From Hoylesella nanceiensis DSM 19126 = JCM 15639 (GTDB lineage: Bacteria; Bacteroidota; Bacteroidia; Bacteroidales; Bacteroidaceae): 64,000 nt of DNA. Below the pieces are notes generated by a model. The model was not told the DNA's origin. It made no database searches and saw only the letters and a list, made by a program, of their open reading frames with translations. Positions 26,619-35,256 of the stretch are shown here, piece by piece. Made by a program: the position numbers and the translations under genes. The stretch is taken from the NCBI RefSeq assembly GCF_000379965.1, contig NZ_KB904327.1, forward strand, positions 372,001-436,000, written 5' to 3'. The stretch's first letter is position 1, and each line of letters opens with the position of its first letter.

Positions 26619-27674
26619 TTGAAGTCTATGCTTGTAGATGGAATTATTGGAGGTGTTGGAGCCGTTATTGTTTTCTTGCCACAGATTCTTATTTTGTATA
26701 CATTTATTTCGTTTATGGAAGACAGTGGATACATGGCAAGGGCTGCATTTATCATGGACAGACTTATGAATAAGATGGGATTGCATGGCAAATCGTTTAT
26801 TCCTCTTATCATGGGCTTTGGCTGTAACGTGCCTGCAATTATGTCTACACGTACAATTGAAAGTAGACAGAGTCGTTTAGTCACCACACTCATTCTGCCA
26901 TTGATGAGTTGTTCTGCCCGACTTCCTATCTACATCATGATCATTGCTACTTTCTTTGCACCTAAATATCGCTCATCAATAATGATTTCTCTATATGTTA
27001 TAGGAATGCTTATTGCCGTTATCATGAGTAAGATATTTACAAAAACGATAGCAAAGAACGAGGATACGCCTTTTGTTATGGAACTTCCACCCTATCGTTT
27101 CCCTACTTGGAAAGCTATAGGACGACACACTTGGGAAAAAGGCAAGCAATATCTCAAGAAGATGGGAGGTATTATTCTTATTGCAAGTATCATTGTTTGG
27201 GCCTTAGGCTATTTCCCTCACGGAGAGAAATTAGATGAGGCTGAACGATTAGAACAAAGCTATATCGGTAAATTAGGAAAAGCTGTAGAACCAGTATTTA
27301 GAGCTCAAGGCTTTGATTGGAAATTAGATGTTGGACTACTTGCAGGTACTGGAGCTAAAGAGATTGTCGCTTCTACAATGGGCGTGATGTACACTTCAGA
27401 TAGTAGTTTTAGCGATGATAATAACTTTAGCAACGACACGGTTAAGTATTCTCGATTATATGCTCAGATGAGAGCAGACGGAATAACACCTATTTCAGCA
27501 TACGCTTTTTTATTATTTGTACTACTCTACTTCCCTTGTGTAGCAACTATCGCTGCTATAAAGAATGAAACAGGGTCGTGGAAATGGGCACTATTTACGG
27601 TATTCTACACCAGTGCACTGGCTTGGGTTGTATCTGCTGCATTCTATCAAATAATGAGTCGCATCTTTACATAA
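26619..27674 (+). pseudogene. feoB: feoAB 3' part: FeoB permease domain
   Basis: A 351-residue open frame from an ATG 21 codons after the TGA, in the same frame as the 5' part. It holds the FeoB Gate and C domains: VDGIIGGVGAVIVFLPQILILY, FMEDSGYMARAAFIMD, the conserved GFGCNVPAIMSTRTIE and LMSCSARLPIYIMI, and the last helices (LFVLLYFPCVATIAAIKNETGS). Both Gate motifs and their cysteines are intact, so decay appears limited to the single stop. Whether it is translated from the internal ATG or by readthrough is not known. A hairpin terminator follows. Confidence 0.85.
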
Positions 27675-27699
27675 TAGATACTTCAATTATAAAAATATG

Positions 27700-27724
27700 G
27701 GGAGGCAAATGCTTCCCTTTTTTA
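27700..27724 (+). terminator. Intrinsic terminator after feoAB
   Basis: GGGAGGCA (27700-27707) and TGCTTCCC (27710-27717) form an 8-bp stem with one G-T pair around a very short loop, followed directly by a run of T. It is 25 bases past the feoB stop. Confidence 0.75.
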
Positions 27725-27755
27725 TTGTATTCTATTTTGCTAGCTTTTGTAGTAT

Positions 27756-27821
27756 AATAACAATGTAATTATATGGTAAAAGTAATGCTCTTGCAAGACA
27801 AAAGCACTGAGTTTATTTTGC
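27756..27821. repeat. 22-bp phased repeat array, copy 3
   Basis: Units start at 27756 (AATAACAATGTAATTA), 27778 (AAAAGTAATGCTCTTG) and 27800 (AAAAGCACTGAGTTTA), exactly 22 bp apart. They lie between the feoAB terminator and the convergent phosphopantetheinyl transferase gene. The rest of the gap up to 28030 is AT-rich with nothing I can name. Confidence 0.55.
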
Positions 27822-28030
27822 ATGAAGAAGCAAGATACATTGTGGAAATCATTCAATGACTTTTTAATCTCTATATTCTTAATAAGAAACAGTATCTTCT
27901 CTAAGCAAGTATTGCAATACAAAGGGCTTGTTGGAAGAATAAAAAAAGAGAAAAAGAAGATTTGTATATAAAGCAAAAGGATAAAACAAATCTCTTATAA
28001 TATATACAAGGACAGAAAAATATACTATAC

Positions 28031-28624
28031 TTACACAAGATAAGTTAGTACATAATCTGGTGTTGACAAATAAGAAACCAATTTTTTCTCATTTGTTTCA
28101 AGATTGATCATGCTTAAAGAAGAAGCTGATATACTCTCAACTTTCATCTCATTATACATCAAATCGTCTTCAGAAAAATACTTATAAAGAGTTTCTTTTG
28201 CACTCCAAACCAAAAGAAGGTCTTCTATCGATGTGAAAAGTTCATCACTTCTAAGAAACTTAGAGCGAATCCTTTCAATTCGATCACTACGATATTCAAT
28301 ATCTATCGCAACCACTTTCTGAGTACTTAACAATACACATGCATAACTATTTGTATGGCTTATACTAATGTAAAATCCTTCTAACAAGGGTTGCCCGTTG
28401 CTATTATGATCGATAATAACAGAGGGTGTTTTGAGATATGAGGTCAATAAGGCGTAAGTTGCCATCACCTCAAGGCGGCGGGTCTTACTTTTATAGTTCT
28501 TATCAGCAATTATCTTAAGAACACTTTCAGGCAACTGACTTTTAAATTGTTCCTCAGTTTCTGTAATTTTCCAAACCAAAAGAGTGGTATGAGGGTTGAT
28601 CTTTTCTACAGACAATTGTGGCAT
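28031..28624 (-). CDS. 4'-phosphopantetheinyl transferase superfamily protein
   Basis: A 197-residue cytosolic enzyme of the Sfp/AcpS class that moves phosphopantetheine from CoA to a carrier-protein serine. Both signature segments are visible: VVAIDIEYRSDRIERIRSKFL (Mg-binding D and E of GxDxE type) and LLLVWSAKETLYKYF (WxxKEA-type). The upstream part holds ISISHTNSYACVLLS, the third motif. Length fits the single-domain bacterial class. It follows gldE by 21 bp; ssb-gldE-transferase is an order I know from Bacteroidetes. Confidence 0.88.
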   Translation of the reverse strand: MPQLSVEKINPHTTLLVWKITETEEQFKSQLPESVLKIIADKNYKSKTRRLEVMATYALLTSYLKTPSVIIDHNSNGQPLLEGFYISISHTNSYACVLLSTQKVVAIDIEYRSDRIERIRSKFLRSDELFTSIEDLLLVWSAKETLYKYFSEDDLMYNEMKVESISASSLSMINLETNEKKLVSYLSTPDYVLTYLV

Positions 28625-28645
28625 AACAAACTAAGAATAACGTAT

Positions 28646-29974
28646 TTATGCTTCATTATTTGCAGAAATAGTGATCTTCACCTTACTAATTCTACGGCCA
28701 TCAACCTTTAATATCTCAAACATAAAGTTGCGATATTCAATGCGTTCGTGCATAGTTGGAAAGTCACCTTTTATCTCTAACAATAAACCTGCTAAGCTAT
28801 CAGCATCTCCTTCGATTTCAGAAAAGTAGTCATCATCTACCTCTAAAATCTTAGTTACATCACTTAAAAGTGTTTTTCCATCAAAAACATAAGTATTATA
28901 GTTTAGCTTGCTATAGCTTGTATCTTCCTCATCGTACTCGTCATTGATTTCTCCTACAATCTCTTCAAGAATATCTTCGAGCGTTATAAGACCACTTGTT
29001 CCTCCAAACTCATCAACAACAATGGCGATATGAACCTTATTCTCTTTGAAATCTTTCATCATATCGTCGAGTCGTTTAGTTTCAGGAACGAAGTGAGGAG
29101 GGCGCATTAGCGTTTGCCACTTAAAGCTTGTAGGCTTAGCAAGATGTGGAAGAAGGTCTTTAATATAAAGCACTCCCTTTATGTTATCATCGTTATTTTG
29201 ATAAACAGGAATTCTACTATAATTATTTTCTACAATACTTTTCAGCACATCTGAAAAAGGACTATTGATATTTAGAGCAACGATATCTTGACGACTGGTC
29301 ATCACCTCTCTAACTGTTTCATCGCCAAAACGCACAATTCCTTGTAGCATTTTCTGCTCTTCTTTTATATCATTCTTGTCTGTTAGCTCCAAAGCGTGCT
29401 CAAGTTCATCTACACTAAGCATTTGTTGGTCGTTCTTAATCACTTTAGAGGCTAAGAAACCACTACGCAAAAGAATACTTTCGAAAACCCAAAAAAGTCG
29501 TCTAAAAAATAAAATACCACTCACTGAGCGACGACAAAATGCTAAAGGTTCTTCTCTACTATATACCTTTGGAATGATTTCTCCAAATAATAAAAGTAGG
29601 AAGGTCAATAAAACTGTAACAATTAGGAATTGCAACCAATAAGCTTTTTCACCAAAATAAACCAATGAAGTGAATATATAATTGCACAACATAATAATGG
29701 TTACATTCACAAAGTTATTGGTTATCAGAATAGTTGCTAATGTTCTTTCGCTATCATCTCTAAGCATGTTAATAGCTTTATCTTGCTCGGTGCGCTCTTC
29801 TGACACTTCTGAAAGGTCTGAAGGCGATAAACTGAAATAGGCAATTTCAGAAGCACTCGCAAATGCCGACAAGCCAAGTAAAACAATGGTAATAAGAATT
29901 GCAATGACAACTCCTAAAGAAATTGGATTAAAAGAAATATCTGATAATGCTTGTTCTATCGAAAGAAAATCCAC
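28646..29974 (-). CDS. gldE: CorC/HlyC-type CBS protein, gliding-motility-associated GldE-like
   Basis: A 442-residue membrane protein: DUF21 domain with four helices at about 15-190, a CBS pair at about 210-335 (VREVMTSRQDIVALNI, NYSRIPVYQNNDDNIKGVLYIKDL, VDEFGGTSGLITLEDILEEIVGEI) and a C-terminal CorC_HlyC domain. The family is involved in Mg/Co efflux. The Bacteroidetes orthologue is named GldE because of its link to gliding in Flavobacterium, but it is also kept in non-gliding Bacteroidales, so that role is doubtful here. It lies 44 bp downstream of ssb. Confidence 0.88.
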   Translation of the reverse strand: MDFLSIEQALSDISFNPISLGVVIAILITIVLLGLSAFASASEIAYFSLSPSDLSEVSEERTEQDKAINMLRDDSERTLATILITNNFVNVTIIMLCNYIFTSLVYFGEKAYWLQFLIVTVLLTFLLLLFGEIIPKVYSREEPLAFCRRSVSGILFFRRLFWVFESILLRSGFLASKVIKNDQQMLSVDELEHALELTDKNDIKEEQKMLQGIVRFGDETVREVMTSRQDIVALNINSPFSDVLKSIVENNYSRIPVYQNNDDNIKGVLYIKDLLPHLAKPTSFKWQTLMRPPHFVPETKRLDDMMKDFKENKVHIAIVVDEFGGTSGLITLEDILEEIVGEINDEYDEEDTSYSKLNYNTYVFDGKTLLSDVTKILEVDDDYFSEIEGDADSLAGLLLEIKGDFPTMHERIEYRNFMFEILKVDGRRISKVKITISANNEA

Positions 29975-30018
29975 GTTTTGGTATCTTTAATATTAATAGT
30001 TAAATGCCAATATACACA

Positions 30019-30444
30019 CTAAAAGGGCATATTGGCATCAGAAGTATCTGTTGTTGTATTTGGTTCTTCAGTTTTTTGAGGCATATTCAGCTCGCTTTCG
30101 GACGAATGTGGACGTGAAGTTAAAAGCTCCATATTATCTACATAGATTTCAGGAACAGTTCTTCTAACTCCTCGTTGGTCGTCATAAGAACGATAACGAA
30201 TCTTTCCTTCAACATATATTCTATCGCCTTTATGAACAAATCGCTCAACAATCTTTGCTAAACCTTTGGTAAATATAACATTATGCCAATCGGTTCTATC
30301 TGGAACTTTGGTTCCATTAGGCAATGTATAGCCACGTTCTGTTGTAGCTAAAGATAATTGCGCAACAGCCTGATCGGCTTCAAAATAACGCACAGTAGGC
30401 TCTTGTCCTACATTACCTATTAACATAATCTTATTCATAAGCAA
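30019..30444 (-). CDS. ssb: Single-stranded DNA-binding protein
   Basis: A 141-residue SSB: OB-fold at 1-105 (MLMNKIMLIGNVGQEPTVRY, VAQLSLATTERGY, DWHNVIFTKGLAKIVERFVHKGDRIYVEG), a short flexible linker and the acidic C-terminal tip DANMPF that docks partner proteins. It coats single-stranded DNA in replication, recombination and repair. The linker is short compared with proteobacterial SSB. It is 31 bp from the unknown upstream gene. Confidence 0.93.
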   Translation of the reverse strand: MLMNKIMLIGNVGQEPTVRYFEADQAVAQLSLATTERGYTLPNGTKVPDRTDWHNVIFTKGLAKIVERFVHKGDRIYVEGKIRYRSYDDQRGVRRTVPEIYVDNMELLTSRPHSSESELNMPQKTEEPNTTTDTSDANMPF

Positions 30445-30475
30445 TAATCTTTAAAATGAAGAATTAAAGTATTAT

Positions 30476-31030
30476 TTATTTCCACATGCCTAAATAGGCG
30501 AAATTAAAGTTCTTTCCTTTAGCTGAAGGGAATTGAGAACGACCATCAACTCTTGTCCTTAGGTGGTCGACAATGCGGTTATAACAATCTAAACCTGATG
30601 TAGCTTTACATTGAGCAACGAAATGTGTGTCTCTATATTCAAACTTTCCTGTAGACGGAACCATAACAACACGTTTAAAATCTAGCGCTCCTTCATACCA
30701 ACCTTCACGTATTTCATTAATTCTACTCATTGCAGAATTCATCATTTCACGACGCTCTTGTACTGGAGCAGGCATAGGAATAGGATGTAAAGCTTTCTTT
30801 TGTTTAAAGTCCATCATTGTTGCTGCGGTAGTCTTTATAACGATAAAGTAAACTCGTTGACGAACTTTATAACGCTTAGGATAATACACATCGCTTGCAG
30901 CATAATCACGAATGTCTGCTTCAATATCTGGGTTCATACCGATTTCGGGTATAGAATAAAGGAAATCTAGTGCTTCTTCGATATTGTATGCTAGTGTTTC
31001 ATTATCGAAATAACGCAAATATAAATTCAT
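30476..31030 (-). CDS. Conserved hypothetical protein upstream of ssb
   Basis: A 184-residue soluble protein without signal peptide or membrane helix. It is fairly basic in the middle (YYPKRYKVRQRVYFIVIKTTAA) and has a mixed alpha/beta pattern; the C-terminal half includes VAQCKATSGLDCYNRIVDHLRTRV. I recognise no domain. It is the first gene after the tRNAs on the minus strand and precedes ssb by 31 bp, so it may be cotranscribed with ssb, gldE and the phosphopantetheinyl transferase. Codon use and composition are like the neighbours. Confidence 0.7.
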   Translation of the reverse strand: MNLYLRYFDNETLAYNIEEALDFLYSIPEIGMNPDIEADIRDYAASDVYYPKRYKVRQRVYFIVIKTTAATMMDFKQKKALHPIPMPAPVQERREMMNSAMSRINEIREGWYEGALDFKRVVMVPSTGKFEYRDTHFVAQCKATSGLDCYNRIVDHLRTRVDGRSQFPSAKGKNFNFAYLGMWK

Positions 31031-31069
31031 TGAATGTATGTTTCTCTAAAAATAAACTAAGAAATAAAG

Positions 31070-31142
31070 AGCGGAAAACGAGACTCGAACTCGCGACCCC
31101 AACCTTGGCAAGGTTGTGCTCTACCAACTGAGCTATTTCCGC
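31070..31142 (-). tRNA. tRNA-Gly (anticodon GCC)
   Basis: Cloverleaf on the minus strand: acceptor GCGGAAA pairs with TTTCCGC in the usual wobble-tolerant way, D-arm AGCTCAGTTGGTAGAGC, anticodon stem AACCT with loop TTGCCAA, T-arm with GTTCGAGTC. The discriminator is T, as expected for glycine. No CCA is encoded. It is identical to the copy at 31406-31478. Confidence 0.95.
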
Positions 31143-31170
31143 AGATAACAATTTAAAAATAATGTGATAG

Positions 31171-31254
31171 TGAAGAGGAGGAGACTCGAACTCCCACGAA
31201 GCAATTTTCACTACCCCCTCAAAGTAGCGCGTCTACCAATTCCGCCACCTCTCC
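31171..31254 (-). tRNA. tRNA-Leu (anticodon GAG)
   Basis: 84 bases on the minus strand with a long variable arm, as for leucine. Acceptor GGAGAGG pairs with CCTCTTC, D-arm GCGGAATTGGTAGACGCGC, anticodon stem CTACT/GGTAG with loop TTGAGGG, T-loop TTCGAGT, discriminator A. No CCA is encoded. It reads CUU/CUC codons. Confidence 0.93.
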
Positions 31255-31405
31255 ATTCTTTATTGATGCGATTGAAACAAGTCTTTAGAACAAAAGTTAA
31301 ACATAAAAGTCTTATGAAATATGTTTTTGAAATCTATGTATTTACTCATTCTTTAGCTCTAGCATCAATATCTTCACAATAAAAAATATTTTCTACATGA
31401 TAAAG

Positions 31406-31478
31406 AGCGGAAAACGAGACTCGAACTCGCGACCCCAACCTTGGCAAGGTTGTGCTCTACCAACTGAGCTATTTCCGC
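31406..31478 (-). tRNA. tRNA-Gly (anticodon GCC), second copy
   Basis: Same 73 bases as the copy at 31070-31142. It is the promoter-proximal member of the Gly-Leu-Gly cluster; a full Bacteroidetes promoter lies about 40 bases upstream. Confidence 0.95.
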
Positions 31479-31516
31479 AATTACCTCTGTAAAATGCATT
31501 TCTCTAAATGCGTTTG

Positions 31517-31547
31517 CAAAGGTAGTATATTTTTTGTAAACTGCAAA
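31517..31547 (-). promoter_or_regulatory. Bacteroidetes promoter for the tRNA cluster
   Basis: On the minus strand TTTG (plus CAAA at 31544-31547) is followed after 19 bp by TACCTTTG (plus CAAAGGTA at 31517-31524). This is a full -33/-7 pair, ending 38 bases before the first tRNA-Gly. Confidence 0.75.
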
Positions 31548-31586
31548 CTTTTGAAAAACTTTTTTATGCTTTATCGCCTAAAAATA

Positions 31587-32759
31587 CTAATCCATTCTTG
31601 ATTTATAATCATTATAATCGTATTTTCTTAAGATTTCAAGCTCTCCATTCATCTTTAGTAGTGCAATTGAAGGATGTGTTATACCATTAAACATATTTGT
31701 TTTAACTGTAGTATAATGTAACATATCTTCAAATATAATATTTTCACCTACTTGTAATTCATGATCAAAAAGCCAATCTCCCATAAAATCACCCGACAAG
31801 CAACTATTTCCACCCAGTCTATACCTAAATTTATAAGATTGATGAAATATTTCTTCCTCACCAACAACCACAGCGTTGCGCACAGTTGGCATATAAGGCA
31901 TTTCCAAACAGTCAGGCATATGGCAAGTAAAACTTACATCTAATATTGCTGTTTGGTAACCTTTATCTTCTACAACATCAACAACATGAGCTACAAGCGG
32001 ACCAGTTTGCCAAGCAAAAGCACTACCTGGTTCTAATATAACATGTAAATGCGGGTAACGCTTTTTAAACTCTTGCAAAGTAGAAATAAGTAATTCTACA
32101 TCATAATCAGCACGAGTCATAAGATGGCCTCCACCAAAATTAATCCATTTCAATTGAGAAAACCAAGGTGAGAACTTTTCTTCTATATGCTTTAATGTTC
32201 TTACAAAGACATCAGAACCGCTTTCACAATGACAATGACAATGAAATCCTTCGAGTAAAGAAGGTAATTCCTGAGGTAGTTTATCGGCAGAAACTCCGAA
32301 TCTTGTACCAGGAGCACAAGGATTATAAAGATCTGTTCCAACCTCAGAATATTCAGGATTGACTCTCAATCCAAGACTAATATTTGGCTGAATAGATGCT
32401 ACTCTATTTGCAAATCGTTCATATTGAGAAAGAGAGTTAAATGTTAAGTGGCTAGAACACCTTGCTATTTCATCTATTTCAGGATCGATATAAGCTGGTG
32501 AGAACGTATGTGTTAAGGCTCCAAGCTCTTGATATCCTAATTTAGCTTCACTTAAAGAGCTTGCTGTTGTAGCATTAATATATTCTTTAAAGATAGGAAA
32601 TGTTTTCCATAAAGCATAAGCCTTAAATGCTAAGATAATTTCAACATTTGCTTGTTTAGCAACATCTGATATTAGAATAAGATTTCTTCTTAATAATTGT
32701 TCCTCTAATATATAAGTTGGTTCTTTTACCTCTTGAAACGTAATTCTATCTACCTTCAT
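31587..32759 (-). CDS. nspC: Carboxynorspermidine decarboxylase
   Basis: A 390-residue PLP enzyme of fold type III that decarboxylates carboxy(nor)spermidine in the alternative polyamine pathway. The N-terminus TPTYILEE-like segment (EPTYILEEQLLRRNLILI) and the PLP lysine in ILAFKAYALWK match the family. Further motifs are SLGLRVNPEYSEVG, GFHCHCHCESG, WINFGGGHLMT, ILEPGSAFAW and the C-terminal GNSCLSGDFMGDWLF, which supplies the cysteine and aspartate of the active site. It lies 38 bp downstream of the FAD dehydrogenase gene. No carboxynorspermidine dehydrogenase is in the window. Confidence 0.93.
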   Translation of the reverse strand: MKVDRITFQEVKEPTYILEEQLLRRNLILISDVAKQANVEIILAFKAYALWKTFPIFKEYINATTASSLSEAKLGYQELGALTHTFSPAYIDPEIDEIARCSSHLTFNSLSQYERFANRVASIQPNISLGLRVNPEYSEVGTDLYNPCAPGTRFGVSADKLPQELPSLLEGFHCHCHCESGSDVFVRTLKHIEEKFSPWFSQLKWINFGGGHLMTRADYDVELLISTLQEFKKRYPHLHVILEPGSAFAWQTGPLVAHVVDVVEDKGYQTAILDVSFTCHMPDCLEMPYMPTVRNAVVVGEEEIFHQSYKFRYRLGGNSCLSGDFMGDWLFDHELQVGENIIFEDMLHYTTVKTNMFNGITHPSIALLKMNGELEILRKYDYNDYKSRMD

Positions 32760-32797
32760 TCTTATTTATTCTTACTTTTTCTCTAAAATACTCTTGA

Positions 32798-34369
32798 TTA
32801 ATTGGTTGCTAACAAATAATTAGCACACATCTCTGCACACCTTTCTCCGTCCATAGCAGCAGAAACAATACCACCAGCATAGCCGGCACCCTCTCCACAT
32901 GGATAAAGTCCTTCTAAACGAACGTGCTGTAATGTTTCTCTATCTCGCAAAATACGAACCGGAGACGATGTTCTTGTTTCTGCAGCAATCATCACTGCCT
33001 CGTTAGTTAAGAAACCTCTACTCATTGAACCAAACTTTTTAAATCCTTCTTGTAAGCGAGTTACAACTGCATTTGGCAACCAAAAATGAAGTGGACTGCT
33101 TATCAAACCTGGAGAATAAGAACTCTTTGGCAAATCAAAACTTAATTTTTTATTTACAAAGTCCACCATTCTTTGAGCAGGAGCAGTTTGCTTCATATTG
33201 CCTTGTTGCCAACAATTTTGTTCTATTTGTTCTTGGAAATGCATCATTTTCAACACATCATCTCCTTCAATATCTTCAGGACGAGTTTCAACAACCATTC
33301 CACTATTACTCCATTTGCCACCTCGATTGCTAGGACTCATTCCATTTACAACTATTTGTTTTTCACTTGTTGCAGCAGGAATAACAAATCCTCCAGGACA
33401 CATACAGAATGAATACACTCCTCTATCTGCAGCTTGGGTTACAAAGCTATACTCTGCTGCAGGTAAATATTTACCCCTTCCATTTTTATTATGATATTGT
33501 ATTTGATCGATTAGTTCTGCCGGATGCTCCAAACGTACACCTACCGCAATACCTTTTGCCTCTATTTCAATCTTTGCATTACATAAATAATGATAAACAT
33601 CACGTGCACTATGTCCGGTAGCAAGAATCACTGGGCCCATAAAGGTGCATTGAGTGCTAGTTAATAGCTGTAAGGCTTCCACACCAATGACCTTATTTCC
33701 TTGAATAATAAGCGAGGTCATTTTTGTTTGAAAGTGTACTTCTCCCCCACATTGTTCTATTGTTTTACGCATATTCTCAATCACCTTAGGTAATTTATCT
33801 GTACCTATATGTGGATGAGCATCTGCTAAAATACTTGTAGACGCACCATGTTGACAAAAAACATTCAATATCTTTGAGATAGAACCTCTCTTTTTTGAAC
33901 GGGTATATAACTTACCATCAGAGAAAGCTCCTGCACCTCCTTCACCATAACTATAGTTACTTTCTGGATCAACACTTTGATTCTTTGTTATTGCTGCTAT
34001 GTCTTTCTTACGTTCATTAACGCTCTTTCCTCTTTCAAGTACAATAGGTCTACAACCCAACTCTATGAGTTTTAATGCTGCAAACAATCCTGCAGGTCCC
34101 TCTCCCACTACAACTACAGCTGGTCTTTGCGACACATCACCATATTCTGTGTGTATAAATTCATCATCAGAAGGTTCTTCATTAACGTATATTCTAAGAG
34201 TCAAGTTGACAAAGATCGTACGTTGGCGTGCATCTATACTACGCTTTAATATTCTAATCTTTGTTATTGTTCTTACATCTATATTCTTTTCACGAGCTAC
34301 AACCTCTTTTAATGTGCTTTCATTATAAGCCTGTTGAGGAAGAACTCGCAAAGATAATTCGTATATCAT
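32798..34369 (-). CDS. FAD-dependent dehydrogenase (COG2509-like)
   Basis: A 523-residue flavoprotein. Residues 1-70 form a small alpha/beta lead domain with basic residues (DVRTITKIRILKRSIDAR). The FAD dinucleotide motif is VVVGEGPAGLFAALKLIELG at about 87-106, followed by PIVLERG. GEGGAGAFSDGKLYTRSKK is the hallmark loop of this uncharacterised dehydrogenase group, and the C-terminal GLYPCGEGAGYAGGIVSAAMDG closes the FAD site. Substrate is unknown. A -7 element lies 137 bases upstream, giving a long leader. Confidence 0.88.
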   Translation of the reverse strand: MIYELSLRVLPQQAYNESTLKEVVAREKNIDVRTITKIRILKRSIDARQRTIFVNLTLRIYVNEEPSDDEFIHTEYGDVSQRPAVVVVGEGPAGLFAALKLIELGCRPIVLERGKSVNERKKDIAAITKNQSVDPESNYSYGEGGAGAFSDGKLYTRSKKRGSISKILNVFCQHGASTSILADAHPHIGTDKLPKVIENMRKTIEQCGGEVHFQTKMTSLIIQGNKVIGVEALQLLTSTQCTFMGPVILATGHSARDVYHYLCNAKIEIEAKGIAVGVRLEHPAELIDQIQYHNKNGRGKYLPAAEYSFVTQAADRGVYSFCMCPGGFVIPAATSEKQIVVNGMSPSNRGGKWSNSGMVVETRPEDIEGDDVLKMMHFQEQIEQNCWQQGNMKQTAPAQRMVDFVNKKLSFDLPKSSYSPGLISSPLHFWLPNAVVTRLQEGFKKFGSMSRGFLTNEAVMIAAETRTSSPVRILRDRETLQHVRLEGLYPCGEGAGYAGGIVSAAMDGERCAEMCANYLLATN

Positions 34370-34506
34370 GTGTATATTTAAATTCGTAAATACATTTAAC
34401 TAAAATACATAACCACCTAATATTCAATATTATAACATAATTCTATCTTTATATTTCTAAGAAGACAGAATCGACTTTGGGGTGTTGTATTTCTTTAATT
34501 TGTTTG

Positions 34507-34514
34507 CAAAGGTA
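34507..34514 (-). promoter_or_regulatory. Bacteroidetes -7 promoter element for the FAD dehydrogenase-nspC unit
   Basis: The minus strand reads TACCTTTG. It ends 137 bases before the start codon at 34369, so the transcript would have a leader of about 130 bases, which I searched by eye without finding a known riboswitch. No clear -33 box. Confidence 0.5.
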
Positions 34515-34588
34515 TATATTAAATATGAGATTGTATACCAACCGCATTCTTTTTTACTTTTAAAAGAACTTGAATACAAGAGCATTTC

Positions 34589-35026
34589 CTATTTCTTTCG
34601 CACAAAAGTCATCTGCTTTGGCAATTTCTGCCACTTGCTATTACGAGCAATTTTTATCGCACTACCCTCCAATTGTTTTAGAACTATTGTAGAATCTGTA
34701 TCATTAACAAATGAAGCTGTTAAGTCTTCACTTCCATAATCATTTACAACATCTGCTTTAAACGAAAGTTTATCAACGGGCTTTGCATCTAAAAAAATCC
34801 ATTTTCGTGAATCTCTATTATCTCCTAAGTACCCCGAAACCTCTCCAAGAACACTCTGTCCAGGAACAAGAAGTTTGTGTTTATAAAAGTCTAGTACGAT
34901 ATACAGATCTAACTCCTTATTATAATAGGTACCTTTAAAAGGTGCACCTTCTTGTGCAAAAAGTGAACTAGGGAAAAGAGTGGCACTCAAAAGCAAAATA
35001 AATATTATTCTGAATAATTTTATCAT
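34589..35026 (-). CDS. Small secreted protein of unknown function
   Basis: A 145-residue protein with a signal peptide (FRIIFILLLSATLFPSSLFAQ). The mature part of about 120 residues is predicted beta-rich (FKGTYYNKELDLYIVLDFY, SGYLGDNRDSRKWIFLDAK, FKADVVNDYGSEDLTASF) and ends in basic residues. I recognise no domain. It is alone on the minus strand and divergent from the glycogen synthase gene; its -7 element (35143-35150) lies 117 bases upstream. Confidence 0.7.
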   Translation of the reverse strand: MIKLFRIIFILLLSATLFPSSLFAQEGAPFKGTYYNKELDLYIVLDFYKHKLLVPGQSVLGEVSGYLGDNRDSRKWIFLDAKPVDKLSFKADVVNDYGSEDLTASFVNDTDSTIVLKQLEGSAIKIARNSKWQKLPKQMTFVRKK

Positions 35027-35142
35027 TGTATAAAATCTGATTTAATAAATAATTAATTACCAAGAGAAAACTCTAGACTTCTTATATCCTATCATTATTT
35101 TTAGACTTTCACTAAAAAGAAGTTATATTCTCATTCAAAATA

Positions 35143-35150
35143 CAAAGATA
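35143..35150 (-). promoter_or_regulatory. Bacteroidetes -7 promoter element for the small secreted protein
   Basis: The minus strand reads TATCTTTG. It lies only 52 bp from the -33 box of the divergent glycogen synthase promoter, so the two promoters share a short regulatory region. Confidence 0.5.
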
Positions 35151-35202
35151 AAGATTCTTGGTCAAGAAAACCGCCATTTTACAGAAAATATATTTCTTTA
35201 AA

Positions 35203-35233
35203 TTTGGTATATTCGTTTTTTATGCTATCTTTG
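35203..35233 (+). promoter_or_regulatory. Bacteroidetes promoter for glycogen synthase
   Basis: TTTG at 35203-35206 and TATCTTTG at 35226-35233 are 19 bp apart, a full -33/-7 match. The start codon follows 23 bases later, so the leader is short. Confidence 0.75.
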
Positions 35234-35256
35234 CGCAACTATAATATAATTTTATC

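Noticed and set aside
27740-27976. 78-codon minus-strand frame in the gap after feoAB
   Set aside because: Composition is dominated by F, I, L and K as in translated AT-rich non-coding DNA, and it overlaps the 22-bp repeat array.
34482-34739. 85-codon plus-strand frame
   Set aside because: It overlaps the minus-strand secreted protein gene and the FAD dehydrogenase promoter, with no protein-like pattern.
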